Translations under genes and position numbers: made by a program
Shown here: piece by piece, positions 1 to 8,786 of the stretch
Layout of the letters: every line of letters begins with the position of its first letter
Numbering within the stretch: the stretch's first letter is position 1
The notes under the pieces: model-generated
Seen by the model: the letters and a program-made list of their open reading frames with translations, nothing else
The model's database searches: none
What the model was told of the DNA's origin: nothing
Origin: CBDCWO01 sp965223405
Lineage (GTDB): Bacteria; Bacteroidota; Bacteroidia; Chitinophagales; Saprospiraceae
Direction: 5' to 3'
Assembly: GCA_965223405.1 (NCBI GenBank)
Contig: CBDCWO010000006.1
Location: 6,200,001-6,264,000 of the forward strand
Length of the DNA: 64,000 nucleotides

Positions 1-103
1 TGATGGAAAGCCATACAGAGCAAGCTTTTACTTATACCACAAATCCATCTTTCTTCCAAGTCCTAGTTTCTCCCCCACCTCCTCTCTATTATGTATTTCT
101 CAA

Positions 104-136
104 TTTGTTACATATAGCCATTATCTTGTATCTTTG
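104..136 (+). promoter_or_regulatory. Candidate Bacteroidota promoter of the secreted beta-propeller gene
   Basis: TTTG at 104-107 and TATCTTTG at 129-136 match the Bacteroidota -33/-7 pattern (TTTG, TAnnTTTG) with 21 bases between. The -7 element ends only four bases before the ATG at 141, so transcription would begin at or just after the start codon. The transcript is then leaderless, or the match is fortuitous. The remaining upstream bases hold no recognisable gene. Confidence 0.4.
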
Positions 137-140
137 AATT

Positions 141-2822
141 ATGGATGTTGCAAATAATAGTTACCTTCGTTTCCATTCGATCGTTTTTGTAATAGTCGTC
201 ACTATGGGCAGCCTCACCGCCCAACAAATGGATCTATTTAAACTGGAAAACAGAAGCAACCAGCCGCGATCATATAAAAACGAATTGAGTTTCCATCATT
301 CGAAACCCTATCAGCGGTTCATATATGATCAATTAAAGAACAGTAACGGAAATCTTGATCACTACTTTAATGAAATCATATCTTATACCCGAAACAAAAA
401 ATTGGCACTAAGAAATGAACAGAATACCTGGTCACCCGTAGGTCCGTTTTATGCACCAGCCGGTGTAAATTCAAATCTAATTCCGGGAACCGGAAGAATC
501 AACACGATTACATTTCATCCTAATGACATGAATATTATGTGGCTGGGTGGTGGACAGGGAGGTATTTGGAAAACGACTAATGGAGGTTCCACATGGTTTC
601 CAATTGGAGATGATCTCCCGGTACTTCGAGTCAGTGATCTGACTGTGAATCCTCAAAATACCGACGAAATCTATGTGTGTTTGGGAGACTATGCCTATGT
701 TGGATACGGATTGGAGCTAAATAATCGCAAACGGAATACGCATTATGGTATAGGTATTTATAAGTCTCTGGATGGAGGAAATCACTGGTTTCCAACCGGA
801 CTTCAGTTAAATTTACAAGATGAGGATGAATCTTTGATGAGACGTCTTTTCATCCATCCTGAAAGAGATTCTATCCTTCTTACTGCCGGTATCTCTGGAA
901 TTTATAGATCCGGGAATAAAGGAGATAACTGGATAAAAATCGATAATTCATTAATCTGGGATATCGAAGTAGATCCAATTCATCCGAAAGTAGTTTATGC
1001 AACCACCGGGTTTGTTCAAACTCTATCCAAGTATAAATCTACTTTTATGAAATCTGAAGATTTTGGTCAGACCTGGCGAGAAATCAAGGTGCCTGGAATT
1101 CCTGAAAAAGAGGTCGTGCAAAGGATCGAAATCGCCATTAGCCCGGTCAATCCTAAAATTGTATTCCTGGTAGCTTGTGATATCGAAGGAGGATTTTATG
1201 GATTTTTCAAGTCATCCGATGGAGGCGAATCCTGGATTATGGTCACGGATTCTCCGAATCTTTTGCATTGGTATGATGGAGGTAGCGGAGGTGGACAGGG
1301 TACATATGACTTAGCTATCCTTACCGATCCTGTCGATACCAACGTCGTCTATGTCAGTGGGGTCAATAATTGGATCACCAAAGATGGTGGCATGACCTGG
1401 TCCGGAACTTCGTTCTGGCAAAACAGATATGGGCCTAGCGTTCATGCCGATCATCACTTTTTGGCTTATAACCCTCTTGACCAATATTATTACCTCTGCC
1501 ATGACGGCGGAGTATCCCGGACCAAGGAAATAAAAGCAGGGTCCTGGATTAATGCTTATAATACGGATAATTATCAATGGCCCACTGAATGGGAACATCT
1601 GAACAACGGACTTGCGAATTTTGCTTTTTATCGGCTGAGTATAGGATTGGAAGACCCAAATCGTGTATTAACCGGTGCTCAGGATATGGGTTCTTTTTAT
1701 CAAAATGGAAACCAATGGAAATATCTTACTCTCGGTGATGGTATGGAGTGCATTGTTCATCCTTATGATACGGGCACTATTTATGTTTCGACCCAATACG
1801 GTCGAATATTCAAGTCTACCGACGGTGGTAAAAACATTAGATCTCTGGGCAAAAGTGGCCGGCCTTGGATTGGAGAAAGTGCCGAGTGGACCACACCGTA
1901 TTTATTGCTCCCCCAGGATCCGGCCAAGATCTATGTAGGCGCTTCCAATGTATGGTATTCTGAGGATGGTGGCGAAGAATTTATGCGGTTGTCGGATTTT
2001 GCGAATATTCAATCGATTTCTGCTCTAACTGTTTCTAATTTCGACCCACGCTACATTTATGTTGCCAAACGACTCTGGCACAGTACCCAGATTCCCACCC
2101 AAGTGTATATGACATCCGATCATGGCAAAAGCTGGCAGGATATTACCAGTGGACTCCCGGATTCAATATACATCACGTATATGGATGTAGACGATGACGA
2201 CCCTTTACATGTCTATGTGGCCCTGGCCGGCTTCACCCACGGTGAAAAGGTCTATGAGTCTATTGATGGAGGACTCTCCTGGAACAACATTACCCTGAAT
2301 CTACCCAATTTACCTGCCAATTGTATCCGGCATCAACCTAATTCTGCAAGTAATATTATTTATGTTGCGATGGATCGGGGGATTTACTATAAGAATGACC
2401 TCATGTCCGACTGGCAACTGTATTCCGAAGGACTGCCCAATGTTATTGTTACTGAACTGGAAATTCATGAGCCTTCAAATAAGCTATATGCCTCAACTTT
2501 TGGTAGAGGTATCTGGATGAATAATTTGATATCAGATCATACTACCTCGAATAAAGTTTCTCAAAATCATTTGCCAATTAAAGTATTCCCGAATCCCACT
2601 AGTGGTTCATTTAAACTACGTATTGAAGGTACTCTATCCAATAATCCGTTGAGATTTGAATTGATAGATGTCATGGGACGAAAGGTGTATCAACACTCAA
2701 AACTGCTGCTGCAATATACCGATTATCACTTTGACCTGGACCTTCCGGATGGACTCTATTATGCTCGCGTTTGGCAAGAAAATGAATTGTCCGTCATGCC
2801 GCTAAGTATCGTTTCCAAATAA
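141..2822 (+). CDS. T9SS-secreted sortilin/BNR-type beta-propeller protein
   Basis: Large secreted protein of 893 residues. An N-terminal hydrophobic signal peptide ends near residue 28 (TAQQ). The body carries repeated Asp-box (BNR) motifs of the form S-x-D-G-G-x-x-W, for example GGIWKTTNGGSTW, YKSLDGGNHW, FKSSDGGESW, ITKDGGMTW and YESIDGGLSW, spread over roughly residues 130-740. This is typical of sortilin/VPS10-like or sialidase-like propellers. The C-terminal 90 residues are a type A T9SS sorting domain (VFPNPTSGSF, DVMGRKVY, LPDGLYYARV), so the protein is predicted to cross the outer membrane through the type IX system and be attached to the surface or released. No catalytic sialidase signature is evident, so an adhesin or binding role is as likely as an enzymatic one. 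It appears to be a single-gene unit. Confidence 0.85.
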   Translation: MDVANNSYLRFHSIVFVIVVTMGSLTAQQMDLFKLENRSNQPRSYKNELSFHHSKPYQRFIYDQLKNSNGNLDHYFNEIISYTRNKKLALRNEQNTWSPVGPFYAPAGVNSNLIPGTGRINTITFHPNDMNIMWLGGGQGGIWKTTNGGSTWFPIGDDLPVLRVSDLTVNPQNTDEIYVCLGDYAYVGYGLELNNRKRNTHYGIGIYKSLDGGNHWFPTGLQLNLQDEDESLMRRLFIHPERDSILLTAGISGIYRSGNKGDNWIKIDNSLIWDIEVDPIHPKVVYATTGFVQTLSKYKSTFMKSEDFGQTWREIKVPGIPEKEVVQRIEIAISPVNPKIVFLVACDIEGGFYGFFKSSDGGESWIMVTDSPNLLHWYDGGSGGGQGTYDLAILTDPVDTNVVYVSGVNNWITKDGGMTWSGTSFWQNRYGPSVHADHHFLAYNPLDQYYYLCHDGGVSRTKEIKAGSWINAYNTDNYQWPTEWEHLNNGLANFAFYRLSIGLEDPNRVLTGAQDMGSFYQNGNQWKYLTLGDGMECIVHPYDTGTIYVSTQYGRIFKSTDGGKNIRSLGKSGRPWIGESAEWTTPYLLLPQDPAKIYVGASNVWYSEDGGEEFMRLSDFANIQSISALTVSNFDPRYIYVAKRLWHSTQIPTQVYMTSDHGKSWQDITSGLPDSIYITYMDVDDDDPLHVYVALAGFTHGEKVYESIDGGLSWNNITLNLPNLPANCIRHQPNSASNIIYVAMDRGIYYKNDLMSDWQLYSEGLPNVIVTELEIHEPSNKLYASTFGRGIWMNNLISDHTTSNKVSQNHLPIKVFPNPTSGSFKLRIEGTLSNNPLRFELIDVMGRKVYQHSKLLLQYTDYHFDLDLPDGLYYARVWQENELSVMPLSIVSK

Positions 2823-2960
2823 TTTTTAAAAAAAATTCCTTTGGTAGCTATATAATCCTCGATTAGCGAGAACAATCTTTATATACCTCGTACAAACTCA
2901 ATTCTGGATTAATTATTTGCTGCACCTCCCAATAAATTAAAGAATGAGTAACACTTTTAG

Positions 2961-2991
2961 TTTGATTCCAAGTGAGATATCGTTATTTTTG
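2961..2991 (+). promoter_or_regulatory. Bacteroidota-type promoter for the coiled-coil/OmpA operon
   Basis: TTTG at 2961-2964 and TATTTTTG at 2984-2991 are separated by 19 bases, an excellent match to the phylum consensus. It places the transcript start near 2997. This rules against the in-frame ATG at 2972, which lies between the two elements, and supports translation from 3020. Confidence 0.65.
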
Positions 2992-3019
2992 GAGTAATCC
3001 CTTAATAAAAAGTTCAATC

Positions 3020-3946
3020 ATGGAAGAAAGGAATAACAATACCTTGTTTTATATTCTGGGTGCGTTATTGGTCATTGCCATTGCAGCCGGAGTTTTTTTT
3101 GGAATAAAAAGCACTAAAAAAGCCCGGGAAGCGGAAAAAACACTCTTGCAATTAGACTCCCTCGAGCAGGTCAAATTAGGCCTTGAGGAAGAAGTAGTTC
3201 ACCTTACCCAACAATATGAGATGGTGGGGATCGAAAATGATTCTCTCAAAGGATCACTAGAAAACGCCAGGGAGATTTTGGAAAAGAAAGATGCTCAGTT
3301 GGCATGGGCCAGGAGACAGTCTCGCAGAGACATAAATAGTCTGAAGGAGGAAATTTCAGCCCTCCAAACCACGAAGACTGATTTAATGGCTACCATTGAT
3401 AATCTGCAACAAGAAAATAGTTCACTTAAACAACAAAATGAAGAACTCAATGCTAAGGTAGAGACGTTTACCCGGGAAAACAGTAATCTGCAAAATCAAG
3501 TCGGTGAATTGACGAGGGCTAAAGAGTTGTTAGAGGCGAAAAGTGCCCAATTGGCAAACTCTGCATTCAAAGCCTCCGGAATGCAAATAGATGTTTCCCG
3601 AAAAAACGACAAAGCAACCATTAAATCCAAAAAGGTAAGAAAATTCAATGTGGGATTTGACCTGGTCGATGTTCCCCAGGAATATCAAGGACCTCAAAAC
3701 GTATACCTATATATCACCAATGCTAATGGAGTTCCCATTGCCGGCACCAAAGATAAAGTCAAAGTTGGAGTTGGAAACCAAGCTTTGGTCATTGAACCTC
3801 ATGAGGCTAAAAAAGTAAACCTCACTGCTTCACAAAGACTGGAATTTAATTATGAAGTACCGGAGAAGTTGAGGCCTGGGTATTATGTAATTTCATTGTA
3901 TTCCGATAAAGGTATTTTAGGATCCTCTTTATTCAAATTGGTGTAA
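3020..3946 (+). CDS. Membrane-anchored coiled-coil protein
   Basis: A 308-residue protein (start at 3020; a frame extension to 2972 is rejected because it would lie inside the promoter). Residues about 8-28 form one transmembrane helix (FYILGALLVIAIAAGVFFGI), preceded by a short polar N-terminus, so the bulk should face the periplasm. Residues about 30-185 are a long heptad-rich coiled coil (many E, L, Q, K). The last 110 residues form a beta-rich domain with motifs VGFDLVDVPQEYQG and YVISLYSDKGILGSSLF. I do not recognise this terminal domain by name. The stop codon overlaps the next ATG by one base (TAATG), so it is translationally coupled to the OmpA lipoprotein, suggesting a shared envelope-spanning or peptidoglycan-related role. 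Confidence 0.7.
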   Translation: MEERNNNTLFYILGALLVIAIAAGVFFGIKSTKKAREAEKTLLQLDSLEQVKLGLEEEVVHLTQQYEMVGIENDSLKGSLENAREILEKKDAQLAWARRQSRRDINSLKEEISALQTTKTDLMATIDNLQQENSSLKQQNEELNAKVETFTRENSNLQNQVGELTRAKELLEAKSAQLANSAFKASGMQIDVSRKNDKATIKSKKVRKFNVGFDLVDVPQEYQGPQNVYLYITNANGVPIAGTKDKVKVGVGNQALVIEPHEAKKVNLTASQRLEFNYEVPEKLRPGYYVISLYSDKGILGSSLFKLV

Positions 3947-4845
3947 TGAACGCAAAATTGCTAAAGCTCCTCATTGCTGGATTGTTTTTGTTAAATGCGT
4001 GTGTATCTACATCCAAGTTTGAAGCCTTGCAACTTTCAAAAACTGAAGTGCAAAATGAATTCAATCTTTACAAAATTGAATCGGCAAGAACCATCAAGCA
4101 GCATGAGACTAAAATTATTGATTTAAGAGATTTATCGATTGAGCAAAACACATTGATCAGCCAGCTTATCACGGATAAAGACCAGCTGGCCAAAGAAATC
4201 CAGGATCTAAATATGAAATTAGGCTCGATATCTTCGGAAGCAGAAAACATACAAAGAGCGCTGTATGAAGAGCTGCAAAAGCAAAATGAAGAACTTGGTC
4301 AAAAGGAAGCCCGGCTGGGATTAATTATCGAGACCTACAACCTGGCAAATGAAAAAGTATCTTCCATATTTCAGGAAGTAACTGCACAATTGAACCAAAT
4401 ACCGGAAGAGGCCCTTGAAACTTCATTAACTCCACTCTCTTTTACACTTACTTTCAGTGCTGATTACCTTTTCACTTCGACATTGGGTTTGAAATCCGGA
4501 AGTACCCGGACCTTGTCAAAGCTCGCCAATGTGCTGAAGTCCTACCCTGAAGTACTCATTCTCCTGGAAGGACATACCGATAATCAATTAGTAAAACCCA
4601 GTAGATCGTACAAGGATGCCTATGAATTAAGCGCTTTAAGAGCATCTACCGTTGCCAGATATTTGATCCGAGAAGCCGGGATTAACTCCAACCAGGTTAC
4701 CTGGAGTGGAAAGGCCGGCTTCGCTCCTTCTGTTTCCAATGAAACTCAAGCCGGACGGCAACTTAATAACCGTGTAGAGATAATCGTAGCACTTGGAATC
4801 GAGGATATCATGAAACTTATCAGAGAAGATTCAGACAACAATTAA
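3946..4845 (+). CDS. OmpA-family lipoprotein with coiled coil
   Basis: A 299-residue outer-membrane lipoprotein. The N-terminal signal ends in a lipobox-like LLNAC (Cys19). A long charged coiled coil follows to about residue 150. An OmpA-like peptidoglycan-binding domain then covers about residues 170-290, with LLEGHTDN, SALRASTVARYL and the terminal NNRVEIIV signature. The second conserved block and the arginine of NNRVE that contact diaminopimelate in this family are present. It overlaps the upstream coiled-coil membrane gene by one base, so the two are probably made in fixed ratio and may bridge inner membrane, cell wall and outer membrane. Confidence 0.8.
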   Translation: MNAKLLKLLIAGLFLLNACVSTSKFEALQLSKTEVQNEFNLYKIESARTIKQHETKIIDLRDLSIEQNTLISQLITDKDQLAKEIQDLNMKLGSISSEAENIQRALYEELQKQNEELGQKEARLGLIIETYNLANEKVSSIFQEVTAQLNQIPEEALETSLTPLSFTLTFSADYLFTSTLGLKSGSTRTLSKLANVLKSYPEVLILLEGHTDNQLVKPSRSYKDAYELSALRASTVARYLIREAGINSNQVTWSGKAGFAPSVSNETQAGRQLNNRVEIIVALGIEDIMKLIREDSDNN

Positions 4846-4915
4846 AACCTACCCACTCTGTATATGAGGTTCTAATCCTTTTAGTCACTACACCCTTAGA
4901 TTTTATGGAAGTTTG

Positions 4916-5410
4916 CTATTTGTCGCGAATCGAAGTATACATGAAATAGCCAATGGATCCAAAGACCAATAACAACAAAAGAGGGATTGAAAAACTACCT
5001 AATCCCGTATGATGGCCCATGGCATTGTTAATGATCACAAAGGTGATGTATGCAAAAAAGCAAACGAAAGTAGTTTTCAGAATTCGAATCAATTTTCTAG
5101 CTCTGCGATACTGACGCTCTGTATTTTCTGCTGTTATTTTTTGTGGATAATTGAAGATGTGAGGATAACGGTTCAAAATCCCCATGGCGATATACATCAT
5201 CAATCCAATGACAGGCATTAGCCAAATCATTCCTTTACCGCTGTAGTCATCAATTTCCCCCCGGGCATTAAAATGACTGGGAATTATATCCGGTAATGAT
5301 CAATAATAAAATAATGGGTATCCAATCAGAAAGATTAATGCCAATATCCCAATAAATTCTAACACATCATCAAATGCATCAAGTTTAATCTTAATATTTG
5401 GCCTCTCCAT
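4916..5410 (-). pseudogene. DUF1648 membrane protein interrupted by one in-frame TGA
   Basis: Reading the minus strand from ATG 5410-5408 gives 36 codons (MERPNIKIKLDAFDDVLEF, then a hydrophobic helix), a TGA at 5302-5300, and then 128 more codons in the same frame to the stop at 4916. The conserved DUF1648 motif lies directly after the stop (LPDIIPSHFNARGEIDDYSGKG), followed by ILNRYPHIFNYP and two further transmembrane helices. The 104-codon open frame starting at 5230 is therefore only the C-terminal part of a 164-residue protein. A single base change at the TGA would restore it. Either the gene is a young pseudogene or the base is a sequencing error. DUF1648 is the N-terminal domain of SdpI-like integral membrane proteins. 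The function of these short stand-alone versions is unknown. Confidence 0.75.
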
Positions 5411-5583
5411 TGAACCTATTTTTAAGACGATTATAATCTGATTACAAAATGGATTTTAAAAATATTCTTATATCTGTATTTATCAAAATATGAACATACA
5501 ATACTCAATAAGTTAGAGAAGGAATAAGTTGTCCGGGATTCCCTATCTTACCAAACTTTTAGGCTTGACCCTAAATCCTATCT

Positions 5584-7041
5584 ATGTTAAAGAACTATCT
5601 ACATAGTCATCCAGCGATTGCATTGATCCTCCTTTTTAATTTATTTCATTTAGTACTAATTCCCTGGATGGGATTAATGCCACAAGCTGCCTACTACCAC
5701 TTCTATGGTGAAAATTGGTCCCTCTCCTATTTCGATCACCCCCCGATTATTGGATATCTTTCTAGAATCTTTACCATGCTATTTGGTAAAAATGAATTGA
5801 CCATTCATGGGTTTACATTCTTGATGAGCGTACTTACCCAATGGGCATTTTTCCGGTTAGCCTGCAGGTTTTTGAACAATAAACAAGCCAAATGGGCATT
5901 GGCATTCTTAAGTAGCTCTCCATTGATGTTAATCCTGGTGTTTAATTCCACTCCGGATGTACCACTTATGCTGTTTTGGACCCTTTCCCTCCTCACAATA
6001 CACCGTGCCATTTCAAATGAAAATAAATACAATTGGTTGCTGACTGGATTATTAATTGGTCTGGCGTTTGATAGTAAGTATGCCGGAATATTGATCCTGC
6101 CAGCACTTTTTGCGTTCCTTGTAGTATGTCGTCAATATCGCAAATGGTTATTCACTCCCTGGCCCTATTTGATGGTAGGAATCTTTATTGTTATCATCAG
6201 TCCGGTAATTGTGTGGAATGTACAAAATGATTTTGCTTCATTCAGCTTTCAGTCTTCAGAAAGGGTAAGCAAAATGGGAGGATTTAAGCCTGATCTGTTT
6301 GCTGGATTTTTGGGCACACAACTCCTATTGGCGCTACCTGTAATTTTCGTTTATATAGTAAAAATAAGCCTTCGAGAATTATGGGCCTGGGTACATTCCA
6401 ATTTATCTCCTGCCGGATTTTACCTGATGATCTTCTCATTTCCATTTTTTGCCGGTTTTGGGATACTTTCTTTTATCTACTGGATAAAGATCAATTGGAC
6501 GTTTCCAGCATTTGTGACTGGAATCATCATGGCTACACCTGCCATGGGTCGCAAAGTGAAAATCTTTCACTTTGCGCTGGCCGGACTAATACATTTGCTA
6601 TTAGCTATTCAACTGATCTTTTATGTCACCCCGATTAAGAGTGATGATACCTGGTTTGGATGGGAAACTCTTGCACATGAAGTCAAACAACTCGAAGCGC
6701 AATATCCGGATGCTTTTGTATTTGCAGCAGATGACTATAAAACTACGGCGCAATTAATATTTTATAACTCGGGTAAATACTATGGTAGAAATATTATTGG
6801 AAAACCCGCTTTACATTTTGATTATCTCGGCGATGACATTGAATCGCTAATTGGAAGAAATGCCATTTTCCTAAATTCTAATCCCAAAATGAAAAAACCA
6901 GAGGATCCTGTATTTTTAAAAGACTATTTTTCCGATTATAAATCGCTAAATCCTATTGAGGTTTACAAAAAGGATCGATTGATCAGAAAGTTTGAAGTGT
7001 ACTATGCTATTAATTATTTAGGCTTGATAAAGGATAAATAG
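5584..7041 (+). CDS. GT39/ArnT-like membrane glycosyltransferase
   Basis: A 485-residue polytopic membrane protein with about ten hydrophobic segments in the first 345 residues and a soluble C-terminal domain. The first periplasmic loop holds MPQAAYYHFYGENWSLSYFD followed by HPPIIGYLSR, matching the GT39/PMT_2 (ArnT-like) signature in which a polyprenyl-phosphate sugar is transferred to lipid A, protein or another polymer in the periplasm. The acidic residue normally found two residues before the YY of this loop is alanine here, which may lower or abolish activity or reflect a variant subfamily. It is a monocistronic gene between the broken DUF1648 gene and a hydrolase. The acceptor cannot be told from sequence. 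Confidence 0.8.
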   Translation: MLKNYLHSHPAIALILLFNLFHLVLIPWMGLMPQAAYYHFYGENWSLSYFDHPPIIGYLSRIFTMLFGKNELTIHGFTFLMSVLTQWAFFRLACRFLNNKQAKWALAFLSSSPLMLILVFNSTPDVPLMLFWTLSLLTIHRAISNENKYNWLLTGLLIGLAFDSKYAGILILPALFAFLVVCRQYRKWLFTPWPYLMVGIFIVIISPVIVWNVQNDFASFSFQSSERVSKMGGFKPDLFAGFLGTQLLLALPVIFVYIVKISLRELWAWVHSNLSPAGFYLMIFSFPFFAGFGILSFIYWIKINWTFPAFVTGIIMATPAMGRKVKIFHFALAGLIHLLLAIQLIFYVTPIKSDDTWFGWETLAHEVKQLEAQYPDAFVFAADDYKTTAQLIFYNSGKYYGRNIIGKPALHFDYLGDDIESLIGRNAIFLNSNPKMKKPEDPVFLKDYFSDYKSLNPIEVYKKDRLIRKFEVYYAINYLGLIKDK

Positions 7042-7107
7042 GGAAATGTATTCCTGATTTACCTTGAATATGGAATGTACTATTCCTTAACTAGTTTGAA
7101 AATCTAC

Positions 7108-7905
7108 ATGAAAAAAGTCATTATGATATTAATTAGTCTATTCATTCTGACATATATTTTAATTCTTTGTTTTTTATATCTGTTCCAAGAAAGATTTATC
7201 TTTTTTCCGGAGAAGCTGGATAAAGCGCATCAATTCCATTTTGAACAGGATTTTGAAGAAATAAATATTCAAACAGATGACGGTATTGCACTACATGGAT
7301 TATTGTTTAAGACTGAAAAACCCCAAGGTTTGGTCTTTTATTTGCATGGGAATGCCGGTTCCATCAGAACATGGGGAGAAGATGCCAAACTTTATATTGA
7401 TTTAAACTACGATGTATTCTTCCTAGATTATCGAGGATATGGGAAAAGTGACGGTTCGATTAATAACCAAGAGCAAATATTTCAGGATGTTCAAGCTACT
7501 TATGATTTTCTAAAGCGGAAGTATCCAGAATCTCAAATTATCGTTTTGGGCTATTCCATTGGTACAGGACCTGCTGCAAAAGTGGCCGCCACTAATAAGC
7601 CCAAATCACTTATCCTTCAGGCTCCATTTTACAGTTTGGTAGATTTGATTCGGAAGAACTATCCCTTTATACCATCGATTATTATTAAATATCCGTTTAG
7701 AACAAATGAGTTTTTACAACAATGCAAAATGCCTGTGTTTATTTTTCATGGAACCAGAGATGAGATCATATATTATGAGTCCTCTGTAAACCTTAAGAAA
7801 CAATCCAATCAAAAAGTCACATTAATTACATTGAAAGAACACGGACATAATGGGATGAGTGAGAATCCAAGCTATCAAAGAATGCTCATGAAAATATTAA
7901 ATTAA
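7108..7905 (+). CDS. Membrane-anchored alpha/beta hydrolase (BEM46/ABHD13-like)
   Basis: A 265-residue protein; the start at 7108 (MKKVIMILIS) is preferred to an in-frame ATG 33 bases upstream because it places the hydrophobic anchor at the N-terminus. One transmembrane helix covers about residues 3-26, followed by the family-typical FQERFIFFPEKL. The alpha/beta hydrolase core has the oxyanion motif FYLHGNAGS, the nucleophile elbow GYSIGTG (catalytic Ser), a probable acid in FHGTRDEIIYY and the catalytic His in KEHGHNGMS. Members of the BEM46/ABHD13 group are serine hydrolases or esterases with poorly known substrates. It lies 66 bases after the GT39 gene and could be cotranscribed with it. 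Confidence 0.8.
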   Translation: MKKVIMILISLFILTYILILCFLYLFQERFIFFPEKLDKAHQFHFEQDFEEINIQTDDGIALHGLLFKTEKPQGLVFYLHGNAGSIRTWGEDAKLYIDLNYDVFFLDYRGYGKSDGSINNQEQIFQDVQATYDFLKRKYPESQIIVLGYSIGTGPAAKVAATNKPKSLILQAPFYSLVDLIRKNYPFIPSIIIKYPFRTNEFLQQCKMPVFIFHGTRDEIIYYESSVNLKKQSNQKVTLITLKEHGHNGMSENPSYQRMLMKILN

Positions 7906-7981
7906 GATGGTGAATTACCAATACATTTCATTGTAATTTCTGATATTAAAGTGATTAATAAGAGAATAAACATTCCCAAAT

Positions 7982-8710
7982 ATGCGACTTTATTCAACTA
8001 ACTTTTTGTACAAACTTCTTCCAACATCTTGTCTAATCTTTCTTTGCACTACCAGCTGCATTTGTCAAAAGGTCGGTCACTCGGAAAAACAGATTTTAGG
8101 TCCAAGTACTCCTGTTTATGACTCAGCCACTATGGAGTTGATTCCTTACAAGGTGGTATCTGAAATGATTAGAAAGAATCCAAACCTTGGATTGAAACCT
8201 AATTACAATAGATATGGCGACCTCGATTCCTATATTTATGAACCACATCGTGGGAGTTCGAATAGTGACCGGGATCCCCATTTGCGAGATCCGATTGGAC
8301 AACGTTTGAAAGAATTTGTATTTAAGGATTTAAAAAATAAGCAGTATTCACTTACCGAGCTCCGGGGTAAAAAGGTAATTGTTCACTTTGAGATGATAAC
8401 CAATCCAAGAATACTAGACACCCTGGCTTTCCAATTACGTGCCCAGCTCTTTAATGATCTGATGGCTAATCAACAGCATATGGCGTTTGTCCTTTTTATT
8501 GATGGACCTGGCTTGATAACTAAGAATTTAGCTGTAGAGCATTTCAAATTTCCCCTCATTCCGGACAGTCAAAATTTTGGAGTTCGCTATCACATTGTGC
8601 AATTTCCAACAACTATCCTGATTGATCAAAACGGCAGGGTGGTAAACTATTTAGAAAAAACTCAAATAGACAAATGGTTAGAAATAATAACTAATTTTTT
8701 GAATTATTAA
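7982..8710 (+). CDS. Secreted thioredoxin-fold protein without CxxC
   Basis: A 242-residue exported protein. The N-terminus is a signal sequence (about residues 1-30, ending in a Cys-rich TTSCICQ that could be a weak lipobox). Residues about 105-240 resemble an AhpC/TlpA thioredoxin fold: FVFKDLKNKQYSLTELRGKK, then VIVHFEM, and the late VQFPTTILIDQNGRVV with the cis-proline strand. The CxxC active site is absent; the equivalent stretch reads EMITNPRI. The protein is therefore not expected to be a disulfide reductase and may be a structural or binding derivative. No operon partner is obvious. Confidence 0.6.
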   Translation: MRLYSTNFLYKLLPTSCLIFLCTTSCICQKVGHSEKQILGPSTPVYDSATMELIPYKVVSEMIRKNPNLGLKPNYNRYGDLDSYIYEPHRGSSNSDRDPHLRDPIGQRLKEFVFKDLKNKQYSLTELRGKKVIVHFEMITNPRILDTLAFQLRAQLFNDLMANQQHMAFVLFIDGPGLITKNLAVEHFKFPLIPDSQNFGVRYHIVQFPTTILIDQNGRVVNYLEKTQIDKWLEIITNFLNY

Positions 8711-8717
8711 CGGTCAC

Positions 8718-8786
8718 ATGAAAACGATACTTATAACTTTCAGCATCACTCTAACAGTACTTTCATACAGACTTAAGATTAAGTAA
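8718..8786 (+). other. Short signal-peptide-like ORF, possible 5' gene remnant
   Basis: A 22-codon frame (MKTILITFSITLTVLSYRLK and two more residues) begins eight bases after the thioredoxin-fold gene. It looks like the start of an exported protein: one Lys and then a hydrophobic run. It then runs antisense into the last 24 bases of the PqiA-like gene and stops. It may be the 5' stub left when a following gene was deleted. A chance ORF is equally possible. Confidence 0.25.

Noticed and set aside
1311..1598. 95-codon antisense frame inside the beta-propeller gene
   Set aside because: It lies wholly opposite a well-supported coding region with clear BNR motifs and has no family features.
2972..3019. 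16-codon N-terminal extension of the coiled-coil protein
   Set aside because: It falls between the -33 and -7 promoter elements and places odd residues before the membrane helix.
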